In this document: one piece after another, positions 51,347 through 59,777 of the stretch | Position numbering within the stretch: the first letter of the stretch is position 1 | Layout of the letters: each line of letters opens with the position of its first letter | Source: CBFIDA01 sp965661085 | Lineage (GTDB): Bacteria > Pseudomonadota > Gammaproteobacteria > Comchoanobacterales > Comchoanobacteraceae | Direction of reading: 5' to 3' | DNA: 64,000 bases | NCBI GenBank assembly: GCA_965661085.1 | Contig: CBFIDA010000005.1 | Location: 1 to 64,000 of the forward strand | Notes under the pieces: generated by a model | Told to the model about the DNA's origin: nothing | Seen by the model: only the letters and a program-made list of their open reading frames with translations | The model's database searches: none | Position numbers and translations under genes: made by a program

Positions 51347-52474
51347 ATGACGGTGATGAAAACACATTTTATCGATGAAATTTATAAGTTGAATGCATTG
51401 GTTCGTGATTCACCTGGTCATGTTTATTGGAAAGATCTTGACCTGGTCCATGAAGGTTGCAATCAAAATTTGGCCGATTTTCTTGGTTTGAAACATCATA
51501 CCGATATCAAGGGTATGAACAATCGGCAAGTGCTTGCCATACTCAACAGTGAAAATAGATTGGAAGACATTGAACAAAATGATTTGCAAGTCATTGAGCA
51601 AGAAAAAACCTTTGAGGTGGAAGAAAGTGTTCGAGATTTAGAAGGCAACATGACACATTTTTTATCCATTAAAAAACCATTGTACAATATGCAGCATCAA
51701 GTCATTGGACTGATGGGTATTTCCTTTGACATCACCTTACAAAAGCAATTTGCAGTGCAACTGGAAATTGCCAATGAACGTGCCAAGCAAAATAATCTTC
51801 TCAAATCTGAACTGATTGCCAATCTGCGTCATGACATGCGCACACCTTTTGCAGGCATACATGGTTTGTTGGAAATATTGCAGCTCCAAGAAACAAGTTC
51901 TGAGAAGAAGCATCTCCTTCAGATGTGTCTGCAATCGATCAAAAACCTAATGGATTACTGTGACTTGATGTTTGAGTCGTCTTTAAAGTTAGATCAAGAC
52001 ATCCCGACATCGATGCAGCACTTTGCACCAATGGATTTGGTGCAAAAAGTTGTGGGCATATTTCAGCCTGCGGCACAACACCGGCAGCTTGATCTCACAT
52101 ATACCATTGATGATCGTGTGCCCAGAAACTTGGTTGGACCTTATCAGGGGCTCTATCGTGTGCTGACCAATCTTATCGATAATGGCATCAAATTCACCCC
52201 CTCTGGTCATGTACATATTCATGTTGCTGGTGGTGAACGGTTGATCATTGATGTCTGTGATACTGGTCCAGGTATCCCGCCTGAAAGACGCCAGGCTATT
52301 TTTGAGAAATTTTGCAAGTTGACGCCCCAATATCATAAAAAAACAGCAGGATTTGGTTTGGGGTTGCATTTTGTGGCCAAAATTTGTGCGGCAAATGATA
52401 TGAGGGTGACTGTTCGTGACAACATACCCTCTGGTACCATTTTTCACATCGAATGTCCCGTTGAGTGCATTTGA
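51347..52474 (+). CDS. Cytoplasmic PAS-domain sensor histidine kinase
   Basis: A 375-residue kinase with no membrane helix. Residues 13-130 form a PAS sensor (DSPGHVYWKDLDLVHEGCNQ at its start); a coiled coil leads to the H-box ANLRHDMRTPFAG with His162; the ATPase part has the N-box LTNLIDNGIKFT, G1 DVCDTGPGIPPER, F-box FEKFCKL and G2 GFGLGLHF. Together with the receiver gene upstream it forms a two-component pair that should sense an intracellular signal. The start is uncertain among ATG 51347, GTG 51353 and ATG 51356. The genes are AT-richer than the aro genes around them. Confidence 0.92.
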   Translation: MTVMKTHFIDEIYKLNALVRDSPGHVYWKDLDLVHEGCNQNLADFLGLKHHTDIKGMNNRQVLAILNSENRLEDIEQNDLQVIEQEKTFEVEESVRDLEGNMTHFLSIKKPLYNMQHQVIGLMGISFDITLQKQFAVQLEIANERAKQNNLLKSELIANLRHDMRTPFAGIHGLLEILQLQETSSEKKHLLQMCLQSIKNLMDYCDLMFESSLKLDQDIPTSMQHFAPMDLVQKVVGIFQPAAQHRQLDLTYTIDDRVPRNLVGPYQGLYRVLTNLIDNGIKFTPSGHVHIHVAGGERLIIDVCDTGPGIPPERRQAIFEKFCKLTPQYHKKTAGFGLGLHFVAKICAANDMRVTVRDNIPSGTIFHIECPVECI

Positions 52475-52686
52475 TCGCTTGCATGACAACTGTCGCAAGC
52501 TCAAAGATGTCACATTGATGATCAGTTTTATGCTGTGGCATGATGCGAAGGCATCATGATTGGCTGATGATTATTTTTCAGTAGATCGTACGCGTGATAC
52601 AAGGCCTATGCATGGCCATCCAGTGCATCTTGCGTTCTGTGTCAGAAACCTTTAAGTTGTTTTGCAGTTTATCATGGAAGTTTCCG

Positions 52687-53345
52687 ATGCCTACTTCAAT
52701 TGCCGCGTCACTCAAAGCGGATCCAACATGGCCCAACCTCTATGTGTTGCCAAATGATGCCAGTGTCGAAAAGTCTTTGAACGCAAAGGAAATGGCATTC
52801 TATCGTACGAATTTGGTAATGCCGCCCATGGGTGGTGACGCTAAGAAATCGACGAAGATTTCATGTTTTTTAACACGACATTTTGTGCCATTGTTGCCGA
52901 TGTTTTTCATCAAGTTGCCTGGTGATTTAAAGGCTGAGCAACTGAAACGGCAATTCATGAAGTCTGTGTTGAACATGTTGCCCATTTCAGGCAACGGATT
53001 CAAACAAAACCAAAGTCATGGCACAATAAAAAGATGCATCAATATCATGTGGTGCCTGCGTGTTTTGTTCCGAAAAAACATGTCTCATCGCATGTGCCAC
53101 AACTGGAGTTTGATGAAAAATCTGTTTATGATCGAGACAAAAATATGGGTTACATATTTCCAGCCATGAAATGCATGGTTTTTCCAGAGAAGAAACTGGG
53201 CTTTCGGCCAAAATTTTCACGTATGTTTCAGTCAGCTGTGCCATGGGGCGTGTCCGATCAGTCTGAGCGTTTGGCGCAGGACTTGACCAATCAAATCAAA
53301 AAACATGTTGAGCTGAAAATAGGGCTGATCAGGTCGACGCCATGA
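52687..53345 (+). pseudogene. Frameshifted gene of unknown function
   Basis: From the ATG at 52687 (GGAAG 6 bases upstream) one frame runs with protein-like sequence (ASLKADPTWPNLYVLPNDAS, ISCFLTRHFVPLLPMFFIKL) to about 53030; from about 52940 the neighbouring frame becomes protein-like and continues (HVPQLEFDEKSVYDRDKNMG, FPEKKLGFRPKFSRMFQ) to 53345. A -1 shift in the overlap, perhaps in the five-A run at 53028-53032, would join them into roughly 219 residues. I do not recognise the family. It is either a decayed gene, a sequencing error or a frameshifting gene. Confidence 0.5.
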
Positions 53346-53480
53346 TCCAAGACACAGAGATGATGGATGTGAGGGTGGGACACGCTGAGATCAACAAAGA
53401 TCACAGGTCAACGAAGTGATTCGCGCTTGCTCAACATGTTTGTTATACTCGGCTGCAATTGCACCAATGGAAGCACAGCC

Positions 53481-54590
53481 ATGAACACGTTCGGTCGATT
53501 GTTTCGTTTCACCACTTGGGGTGCATCACATGGGCCTGCCATAGGCGTTGTCGTCGATGGGTGTCCCGCTGGAATCGCCCTGACGCCTGAAATGGTACAG
53601 CAGGCATTGGATCGTCGAGCACCAGGTCGCAATGCGATGACATCGCCCCGTCGTGAGCCCGACCGTGTGGTCATCGAGTCGGGTGTGTGGCAGGGCATCA
53701 CCACAGGGGATCCCATTGCGATGTGCATACGCAACCAGGATGCCAAACCCTCTGCTTATCAAACCATGGCCGATTGTCATCGTCCAGGCCATGCCAATTT
53801 CACATACCGACATAAGTATGGCCATATGGATCAACGTGGTGGTGGTCGGGCTTCTGCCCGTGAAACAGCCTGTCGAGTTATGGCTGGTGCCATTGCAGGT
53901 GTCTGGTTGAAACAGCATGGCATCGCTGTGCAAGCGGCATTGGTACAGATGGGACACATTCAAGCCCAACATCAAGATGCATGGGACATGGGGCGTGTGT
54001 ATGACAATCCTGTGTATGTCCCAGATCCCAAGGTTGTGTCCCCCATGGTCGACCACATTAAGACTTTAAAAGCATCGGGTGACTCGACGGGTGGCGTGGT
54101 TGGCTTTCGAATACTGGGTTGTCCGATTGGTTTGGGTGAGCCCATTTATGGCAAATGTGAGGCGCAGTTGGCTGCAGCCATGCTCAGCATTCCAGCCAGC
54201 AAAGGCTTTGAGATTGGCATGGGTTTCAAAGCCGCCACCATGAAGGGCTCTGAGCACAATGATCTTTATCGGTCTCAAGCAGGCCAAACGGTCTTGGCCA
54301 GCAATCGGGCGGGTGGCACCTTGGGTGGCATCACCCAGGGTGAAACCATTTGGGGTCAAGTGGCTTTTAAACCAACATCGAGCATCGGAAAACCACAAGC
54401 CACCACCACGTTTTCAGGGCAAGACACCACCTTGGTGATGGGGGCACAGGCCCGGCATGATCCTTGTGTGGCGATTCGGGCCGTCCCCGTGGTTGAAGCC
54501 ATGGCAGCTTGCGTGATCGCAGATTTATGGTTGCAATCGATGACACAAGAGACATGTCACCCACGGTCTGTGTCACATGCACCCAATTGA
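53481..54590 (+). CDS. aroC: Chorismate synthase
   Basis: AroC makes chorismate from EPSP using reduced FMN, the last shikimate step. The protein starts MNTFGRLFRFTTWGASHGPA and shows GVVVDGCPAG, GRASARETACRVMAGAIAG, and RHDPCVAIRAVPVVEAM. The first signature is normally G-[DES]-S-H-G; here it is GASHG, with Ala in place of the acidic or Ser residue. The start at 53481 has GGAAG 7 bases upstream. Length 369 aa (E. coli 361). The TTW-ASHGPAIGVVVDGCPAG stretch resembles chlamydial more than enterobacterial AroC. Confidence 0.93.
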   Translation: MNTFGRLFRFTTWGASHGPAIGVVVDGCPAGIALTPEMVQQALDRRAPGRNAMTSPRREPDRVVIESGVWQGITTGDPIAMCIRNQDAKPSAYQTMADCHRPGHANFTYRHKYGHMDQRGGGRASARETACRVMAGAIAGVWLKQHGIAVQAALVQMGHIQAQHQDAWDMGRVYDNPVYVPDPKVVSPMVDHIKTLKASGDSTGGVVGFRILGCPIGLGEPIYGKCEAQLAAAMLSIPASKGFEIGMGFKAATMKGSEHNDLYRSQAGQTVLASNRAGGTLGGITQGETIWGQVAFKPTSSIGKPQATTTFSGQDTTLVMGAQARHDPCVAIRAVPVVEAMAACVIADLWLQSMTQETCHPRSVSHAPN

Positions 54591-54680
54591 ATGTTATTGC
54601 ATGATGATGGTGGTGATTTCATTGTGGTATTTGATGGGTATATTCAGTAAAGTGGCTGAAGTCATGTTCGGGAGACGCAT

Positions 54681-55715
54681 ATGAAATTGACGTTTCATAC
54701 TCAAACCACGCAAGCACAGCGAAGTGCCTTTGTGTGTGCATTGCAACAGACGCATGTGCGACATGTTGTGTGGCATGATGCATCACGTTGTATCACTGGC
54801 GTTGCCATGTGGCCAGGACATGAGATGTTGGTTCCAGACATGATCGCTCAGGCAGAAACCTTGGGAGAGGTCACAGCACTGCATCCAGATTATCCTTTGG
54901 CCAGCATAGATCTGAAGCCCAGTGGCCATGTGCAGGTGGGTGCACATCGCATTGGTCCAGATACGTTGACGTTGATGGCAGGGCCCTGTGCCATTGAATC
55001 GGCTGAGCAATTGGAGGCAATTGCGGTACATGTTGCTGCATCGGGTGCGCAGTTTCTTCGCGGTGGCGCCTATAAAGGGCGTACCTCGCCATATGCTTTT
55101 CAGGGCTTGGGTGCCAAGGCCATTGAAATGCTCAGTACCACCGCCAAGCGACATGGTTTATACAGCGTGTGTGAGGTGGTTTCCGAGGTGCATTTGCCCG
55201 CATATTTGTCTTGCATCGATGTGTTGCAAGTGGGAGCGCGCAACATGCAAAATTTCACTTTGCTCAAAGCCATTGGACAGACGCAGACACCCGTTTTACT
55301 GAAACGTGGCATGTCGGCCACCTACCATGAGTGGTTGTTGGCTGCAGAATACATCCTCAGCCATGGCAATCCCAATGTGATTTTATGTGAGCGGGGCATT
55401 CGCAGCTTTGAGCCCATGACGCGCAATACATTTGACATCAATGCCATCGCTTTGATGCGCACCTTGACCCATTTGCCTATGATGGCCGATCCCAGTCATG
55501 GAACGGGACAGCGGGCATTGGTTGGGCCTATTGCCAAAGCAGCAGTGGCAGCAGGCGCCATGGGTGTGATGTGTGAAGTGCATACACATCCCGATCGTTC
55601 GATGTCTGATGCGGCACAGGCACTCGATTGCTCAAGTTATCAGCAGCTGGCTTTAGCGCTGAACGTCCTGCACCATGTGATGACGGACTCGGTTTCATCT
55701 GCCGCTGCACATTGA
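54681..55715 (+). CDS. 3-deoxy-7-phosphoheptulonate (DAHP) synthase, type I-beta
   Basis: DAHP synthase condenses PEP and erythrose 4-phosphate, the first shikimate step. This is the I-beta type, as in Thermotoga and Bacillus, with an N-terminal ferredoxin-like regulatory domain (residues 1-70) that usually mediates feedback inhibition, and a barrel with LMAGPCAIES, FLRGGAYKGRTSPYAFQG, VGARNMQNFTLL, VLLKRG, LCERGIRSFE and DPSHGTGQR (metal His). The familiar gammaproteobacterial AroF/G/H are type I-alpha, so this form is unusual for the group. Length 344 aa. GGGAG is 6 bases before the ATG. Confidence 0.92.
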   Translation: MKLTFHTQTTQAQRSAFVCALQQTHVRHVVWHDASRCITGVAMWPGHEMLVPDMIAQAETLGEVTALHPDYPLASIDLKPSGHVQVGAHRIGPDTLTLMAGPCAIESAEQLEAIAVHVAASGAQFLRGGAYKGRTSPYAFQGLGAKAIEMLSTTAKRHGLYSVCEVVSEVHLPAYLSCIDVLQVGARNMQNFTLLKAIGQTQTPVLLKRGMSATYHEWLLAAEYILSHGNPNVILCERGIRSFEPMTRNTFDINAIALMRTLTHLPMMADPSHGTGQRALVGPIAKAAVAAGAMGVMCEVHTHPDRSMSDAAQALDCSSYQQLALALNVLHHVMTDSVSSAAAH

Positions 55716-55726
55716 GTCCATGGGGC

Positions 55727-56524
55727 TCATTTGATACGCTTAATGGGTGGTCCAGCTTGGTCGCTCGATGCCCTGCTGCGTTTTCTTGAAAGGCCGGACA
55801 TTGTTCTTTGTTGCGCCATGAATGTGCTGACGCTTATTGCGAATATGCGCTGCATGACTCGAGCGGAGGCTCTGTCTTGAGTCCCAAGCACAGACCTGCT
55901 GTCTTGAGGCACTAAAACTGCAATTTTGGCTGCTTTTTCAAGGTCAAGCATGTGCCCCCGTGTTGTGTCTATTTTAGCTGGCCGTAAAAAAGACAAGATC
56001 GTTCGAGTGATTCGGTCCTTGCAAGTGATTCGGTCGGCAATGATCTGCTTGATGGCACGGCATCGATGCATCATTTTGACAGCAAAGCCGAACTTGTGGG
56101 TTGGATGTGCTTTTTCATCAGGTGGGCCATTTTGGTTTGCACCATGGTTGAACATATGCAAACACAACATCTGACCTACAGTGACATCATTGGGTCCACA
56201 ATTTTGACGAAAGTGGTCTAAAATCGTTTCATTTGACCATGATTTGCCGATATTTTGGAGGGGGGTGGCGCCTCGCGCCAACAACACTCGGATCATGTCC
56301 AAATTTCTTGTCTGGATGGCCATGGCCAAAGGTCTGGTGGGCTGCATGAAGCCTAAACAGGTTTGTCTGCGTAATGGTAGCAATGCTAAAGAATCATCAG
56401 GATCTTTGAGGATGACACCATTAATAGATGCACCTTGATTCAAAAGCGATGTGACTTTTTTCAAGTCATTATCTTCTATGGCGCAGATCAGCGCTGTATT
56501 GAGTTGTTGTGTAGAGGTCTTCAT
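55727..56524 (-). CDS. Ankyrin-repeat protein with bipartite NLS-like C-terminus
   Basis: A 265-residue soluble protein. The N-terminal 110 residues contain about two to three ankyrin repeats (ALICAIEDNDLKKVTSLLNQG, then PLAMAIQTRNLDMIRVLLARG). The middle is helical and unassigned. The last 19 residues (247-265) contain KR, twelve residues, then KRIK, the form of a classical bipartite nuclear localisation signal. No signal peptide. Ankyrin proteins in intracellular bacteria are often delivered into the host cell; nuclear delivery here is an inference. It has a good promoter of its own and is convergent with the DAHP synthase gene. Confidence 0.75.
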   Translation of the reverse strand: MKTSTQQLNTALICAIEDNDLKKVTSLLNQGASINGVILKDPDDSLALLPLRRQTCLGFMQPTRPLAMAIQTRNLDMIRVLLARGATPLQNIGKSWSNETILDHFRQNCGPNDVTVGQMLCLHMFNHGANQNGPPDEKAHPTHKFGFAVKMMHRCRAIKQIIADRITCKDRITRTILSFLRPAKIDTTRGHMLDLEKAAKIAVLVPQDSRSVLGTQDRASARVMQRIFAISVSTFMAQQRTMSGLSRKRSRASSDQAGPPIKRIK

Positions 56525-56552
56525 GGTAGTCTTTTGTCATGAAATTGTTTTT

Positions 56553-56581
56553 ATTTTACATTTTTGTTGTTTGTTTGTCAG
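56553..56581 (-). promoter_or_regulatory. Promoter of the ankyrin gene
   Basis: On the minus strand CTGACA (56576-56581, 5 of 6), 17-base spacer, TAAAAT (56553-56558, 5 of 6). The -35 overlaps the pabA stop codon region, so the ankyrin gene can be expressed apart from pabA. Confidence 0.6.
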
Positions 56582-57165
56582 TAAGATAGTATGTGTGACA
56601 GGCAACGTGCCAGCAATTGCATGCCTTGGGGTGAGCAGATCGACTCAGGGTGGCTTTGAAGCCCTATGATGGGCAGTGTGCCATGCTGTATGGCCATAAC
56701 CTCTTGTGCTTCGCTCCATGCGGTCACCTGAAGGGGTGTGTGTGTCAGGCTTTTTGGATCGATGACCAGGGAGTGATAACGGGCCATGAGAAGTGGTTGA
56801 GGCAAGGTTGCAAAAATGCCCCGTTGGTCATGGAAAATGGGTGCACTGTGGCCATGTAGGGGGCATTGTGCACGTACGATTTTAGCCCCGAACGCCTGAC
56901 CAATGATTTGATGACCCAGGCAGATCCCCAAAATGGGCACCGTTGGAGACAATGCACGCACCAATGCCAGGGTATGCGGTGCTTGGGATGGTGTGCATGG
57001 TCCAGGTGAGAGGAGTATGGCACAGGGTGGGTGTGTGATGATGGCATCTGAGTCCATGTCATCGTGTTGCACAACCCTGGTGTCATGCTTCAACAGTTGG
57101 ACATAACGCACCAAATTGTAAACAAAAGAATCGTGATGATCGATGATCAGAATGTTTGCCATCAT
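56578..57165 (-). CDS. pabA: Aminodeoxychorismate synthase glutaminase subunit
   Basis: A class I glutamine amidotransferase that supplies ammonia to PabB. ILIIDHHDSFVYNLVRYV opens the protein, the catalytic Cys is in ILGICLGHQIIGQAFGA, and the His-Glu pair in LQSHPES. Length 195 aa, like E. coli PabA (187). TrpG is almost identical in sequence, but the partner at 57548 is PabB and no trp gene is present. It may serve both pathways. Starts at 57165 or the next codon are both possible. Confidence 0.9.
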   Translation of the reverse strand: MMANILIIDHHDSFVYNLVRYVQLLKHDTRVVQHDDMDSDAIITHPPCAILLSPGPCTPSQAPHTLALVRALSPTVPILGICLGHQIIGQAFGAKIVRAQCPLHGHSAPIFHDQRGIFATLPQPLLMARYHSLVIDPKSLTHTPLQVTAWSEAQEVMAIQHGTLPIIGLQSHPESICSPQGMQLLARCLSHILSY

Positions 57166-57547
57166 TGCACATATGGTGGAGGTGTCTCAACATGATGCAC
57201 GCTTGTGCGAGAATGTCAACCTGATGGCATAGGCTGGTCAGGGCCATCTCATTCAAATTTAGCGAATGTTTGCGCCTTTCAGTGATCACTTTTCCTTTTT
57301 GTTCAAAAGGGCGTTTAACATGAGGGCAAGAGCCTATGGATGAATGGTCTTTTCTAAAGCAATGCCCGATCACAGCATAGATAGACAAATCCTATTCGAG
57401 TACCACTGTTGTGAGGCATGGTGGCTTCTTGGACACAGCTTTGAGGGTTGCATTTGAATGAGGTGGTCCTGATACGCGGGTCGGTTGGGTCATGCAGCGT
57501 TTCATAAAATGGTGGCGAGAGATGGCTGGCTTTTGCTCGGTGGTCGT
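57166..57547. other. Gap between pabB and pabA
   Basis: A 382-base stretch with no open frame resembling a protein family. It is unusually long for two genes of one enzyme on the same strand. It could be the remains of a lost gene such as pabC, but I see no recognisable similarity. Confidence 0.35.
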
Positions 57548-58966
57548 TTATGTGCGTGCGCTGGCGCAGCATTTTTGAATCCATGCAGACAAAGCTTGGG
57601 GGTTTGAAACCAAACCATGAAGAATGCTGTGTGCTTTGATCCATGTCTCATGGTATTCTTGGATAGGATCAGAGTCCAACACCACTGCACCACCGGCATG
57701 CAAGGTGATTTGATGGGGTTGTGCAATGAGGGTGCGAATCAAAATGTTGCTGTCAAACTGACCACAGCCATCCATCCAAAAAAGATGACCACAATACGGT
57801 CCACGTTGATGGGGCTCGAGCGCATCGATGATGGTCATGGCGCGTTTTTTGGGTGCACCTGTGATGGAGCCTGCGGCCAAAGTGGCACGCAGTAAGGTAC
57901 CCAGGCTCACATCATGTGACAGTTGTCCTGTGATGGTTGAAATGAGATGGTGGACGTTCTCAAATCGATGTGGTGCGCACAGGTGAGGCACGTCTATGCT
58001 TTCGGGGGTACACACTTTGCTGAGGTCATTGCGCATCAAATCAACAATCATGATGTTTTCTGATCGGTTTTTTGCGCTGTGCACCAAAGCATCTTGTGCC
58101 ATTTGATCTTGCTTGGGATCGGGGTGGCGTGCACAGGTCCCTTTGATGGGGCATGCTTCTACCAGACCCTTGGGGTGAACACGCAGAAAGCGCTCTGGTG
58201 AGAGCGATAAAAGTTCGAATGTGCCAAAATTGCCATAGGCACTGAAGGGGGTCTGTTGCTGACGCATGCGTTGATACAGTGCCACGGTATTGATGGGCGT
58301 CGGACATGGCCAATGAAATTGTTGAGACAAATTGGCTTGAAAAATATCCCCAGCCAGAATGTATTGACGAATGGTTTCAACCGCTTGACCATAGTCATTT
58401 TTCGAGGTTGTGCAAATGAGCTGTTCTAATTCAAAATATTGTGGAGCGATGGTTTGGATCGATGGGATCGGTTGCGCGAGGTGGTCCTTAAAAGCGGCCA
58501 GGCGCGCTTTGGCACGATTTTGACGTGCGGTTGGGGTTGTTTCAGGCAAGCCATTGGCGATCACCCAAGCATTTTGGCTGAGATGGTCGTAGCCCAACAC
58601 CACATCATAAAGATTGAGGTGTAAAGCTGGCCAAGTTTGGTTTGCGTGTTGGGGCAATGCCATCAGGTGACGACCATAATCATAGCCAATCAATCCTGCA
58701 GCACCGCCCTGAAAAGGTGGCAAGTCTGGGTGAGGCGTATGAGGTTGAGCGCGCAATGTGTTTTCATGGGTGTGCCAAGCGGTTTCTGCCATACATGGGT
58801 CGTGGGATTGCACTTGCTGATACGGATCGGTACAGATGTAACTGAAGCGACCACCATGGGCGCCTTGACCATCAAAAAACAGGGTGCCAGGTCTCTGACT
58901 GAGTGTTTGCCAATGTGCCAGCATGTCATGATAGGGTATGGCAGAAAAAATAGGTTGCATGGTCAA
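57548..58966 (-). CDS. pabB: Aminodeoxychorismate synthase component I
   Basis: PabB aminates chorismate to 4-amino-4-deoxychorismate for folate. The motif PIKGTCAR contains the catalytic Lys that distinguishes PabB from anthranilate synthase TrpE (PIAGT). Other chorismate-binding segments are GDIFQANLSQQF, SPERFLRV, ENIMIVDLMRNDLSKV and AGSITGAPKKRAM. Length 472 aa (E. coli 453). It is divergent from comF. No pabC lyase is found in this window. Confidence 0.93.
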   Translation of the reverse strand: MTMQPIFSAIPYHDMLAHWQTLSQRPGTLFFDGQGAHGGRFSYICTDPYQQVQSHDPCMAETAWHTHENTLRAQPHTPHPDLPPFQGGAAGLIGYDYGRHLMALPQHANQTWPALHLNLYDVVLGYDHLSQNAWVIANGLPETTPTARQNRAKARLAAFKDHLAQPIPSIQTIAPQYFELEQLICTTSKNDYGQAVETIRQYILAGDIFQANLSQQFHWPCPTPINTVALYQRMRQQQTPFSAYGNFGTFELLSLSPERFLRVHPKGLVEACPIKGTCARHPDPKQDQMAQDALVHSAKNRSENIMIVDLMRNDLSKVCTPESIDVPHLCAPHRFENVHHLISTITGQLSHDVSLGTLLRATLAAGSITGAPKKRAMTIIDALEPHQRGPYCGHLFWMDGCGQFDSNILIRTLIAQPHQITLHAGGAVVLDSDPIQEYHETWIKAHSILHGLVSNPQALSAWIQKCCASART

Positions 58967-59050
58967 GATGGTTGCATGGTGGATGTTTCATCCTAGACAC
59001 ATCTGGTGGCGCTTGCAAGGTGTGGCATGTTTGACGTATGGAGAATGGGT

Positions 59051-59683
59051 ATGCGATTGTTGCGGCATGTGTTTCCGCCAATGTGTTTGATGTGCAAGTA
59101 TCTTTCAACGCCCCACGCACATGCGCGTTTATGCACAGAGTGTGTGAGACGATGTTTGGACCATCGCGTGCAAGCACCCGTCCTGTTGCAGGATGGCTTG
59201 ACCTTTGTCGGTTATCACTACCGGTCGCCGTTGACGATGTTGTTGCATCAATTCAAATATCATGCCTGTTGGTTGTCGGGCTGTGCCTTGGTTGATTTGA
59301 TGGTGTTGGCATTTGGCACACATCCTTGGCAAAATTATGATGGGGTCTTGGTGATGCCTGCCCATCCAAAACGCATCAAGGCACGCGGTGCGCATGTGAC
59401 CGACATGTTGATGCGTCAATGCCTGAAACGTCTTGGTTTTGAACATTTGCTTTATACCAGACTCAATTGGCGGCCAGTGCATCAAAATACTCAGATGGGT
59501 TTGTCGCGCCAGGCACGGCTTGAGCACATGCATGCTGGGGTTTTTGACATGCCAAAGCTTGAAGGGCATTGGCTGCTGTTTGACGATGTGATCACCACTG
59601 GACAGACCATGCATGCCTGTTTGCAAGCATTGTCTCAAACAGACCTCACCTTGCATGTCATGTCTTTGTTTTGTGTGTCCTGA
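59051..59683 (+). CDS. comF: ComF / GntX-type phosphoribosyltransferase-like protein
   Basis: A 210-residue protein with an N-terminal zinc-finger-like part (CLMCKYL and LCTECVRRC) and a C-terminal phosphoribosyltransferase domain with the PRPP-binding loop LLFDDVITTGQT. In Gram-negative bacteria members are called ComF or GntX and are linked to DNA uptake or use of external DNA; the reaction is unknown. The ATG at 59051 has GGAG 7 bases upstream; longer starts lack one. It lies between pabB and aroB, with no competence genes nearby. Confidence 0.82.
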   Translation: MRLLRHVFPPMCLMCKYLSTPHAHARLCTECVRRCLDHRVQAPVLLQDGLTFVGYHYRSPLTMLLHQFKYHACWLSGCALVDLMVLAFGTHPWQNYDGVLVMPAHPKRIKARGAHVTDMLMRQCLKRLGFEHLLYTRLNWRPVHQNTQMGLSRQARLEHMHAGVFDMPKLEGHWLLFDDVITTGQTMHACLQALSQTDLTLHVMSLFCVS

Positions 59684-59777
59684 TGATGTCATGTGCGGTT
59701 TTTTTAATCTGTTCCCCCTAAAATAGCGCAAAAACGGATGCAATGTGCTGGCCAATGGTTTTTAATGACATCGGTTC

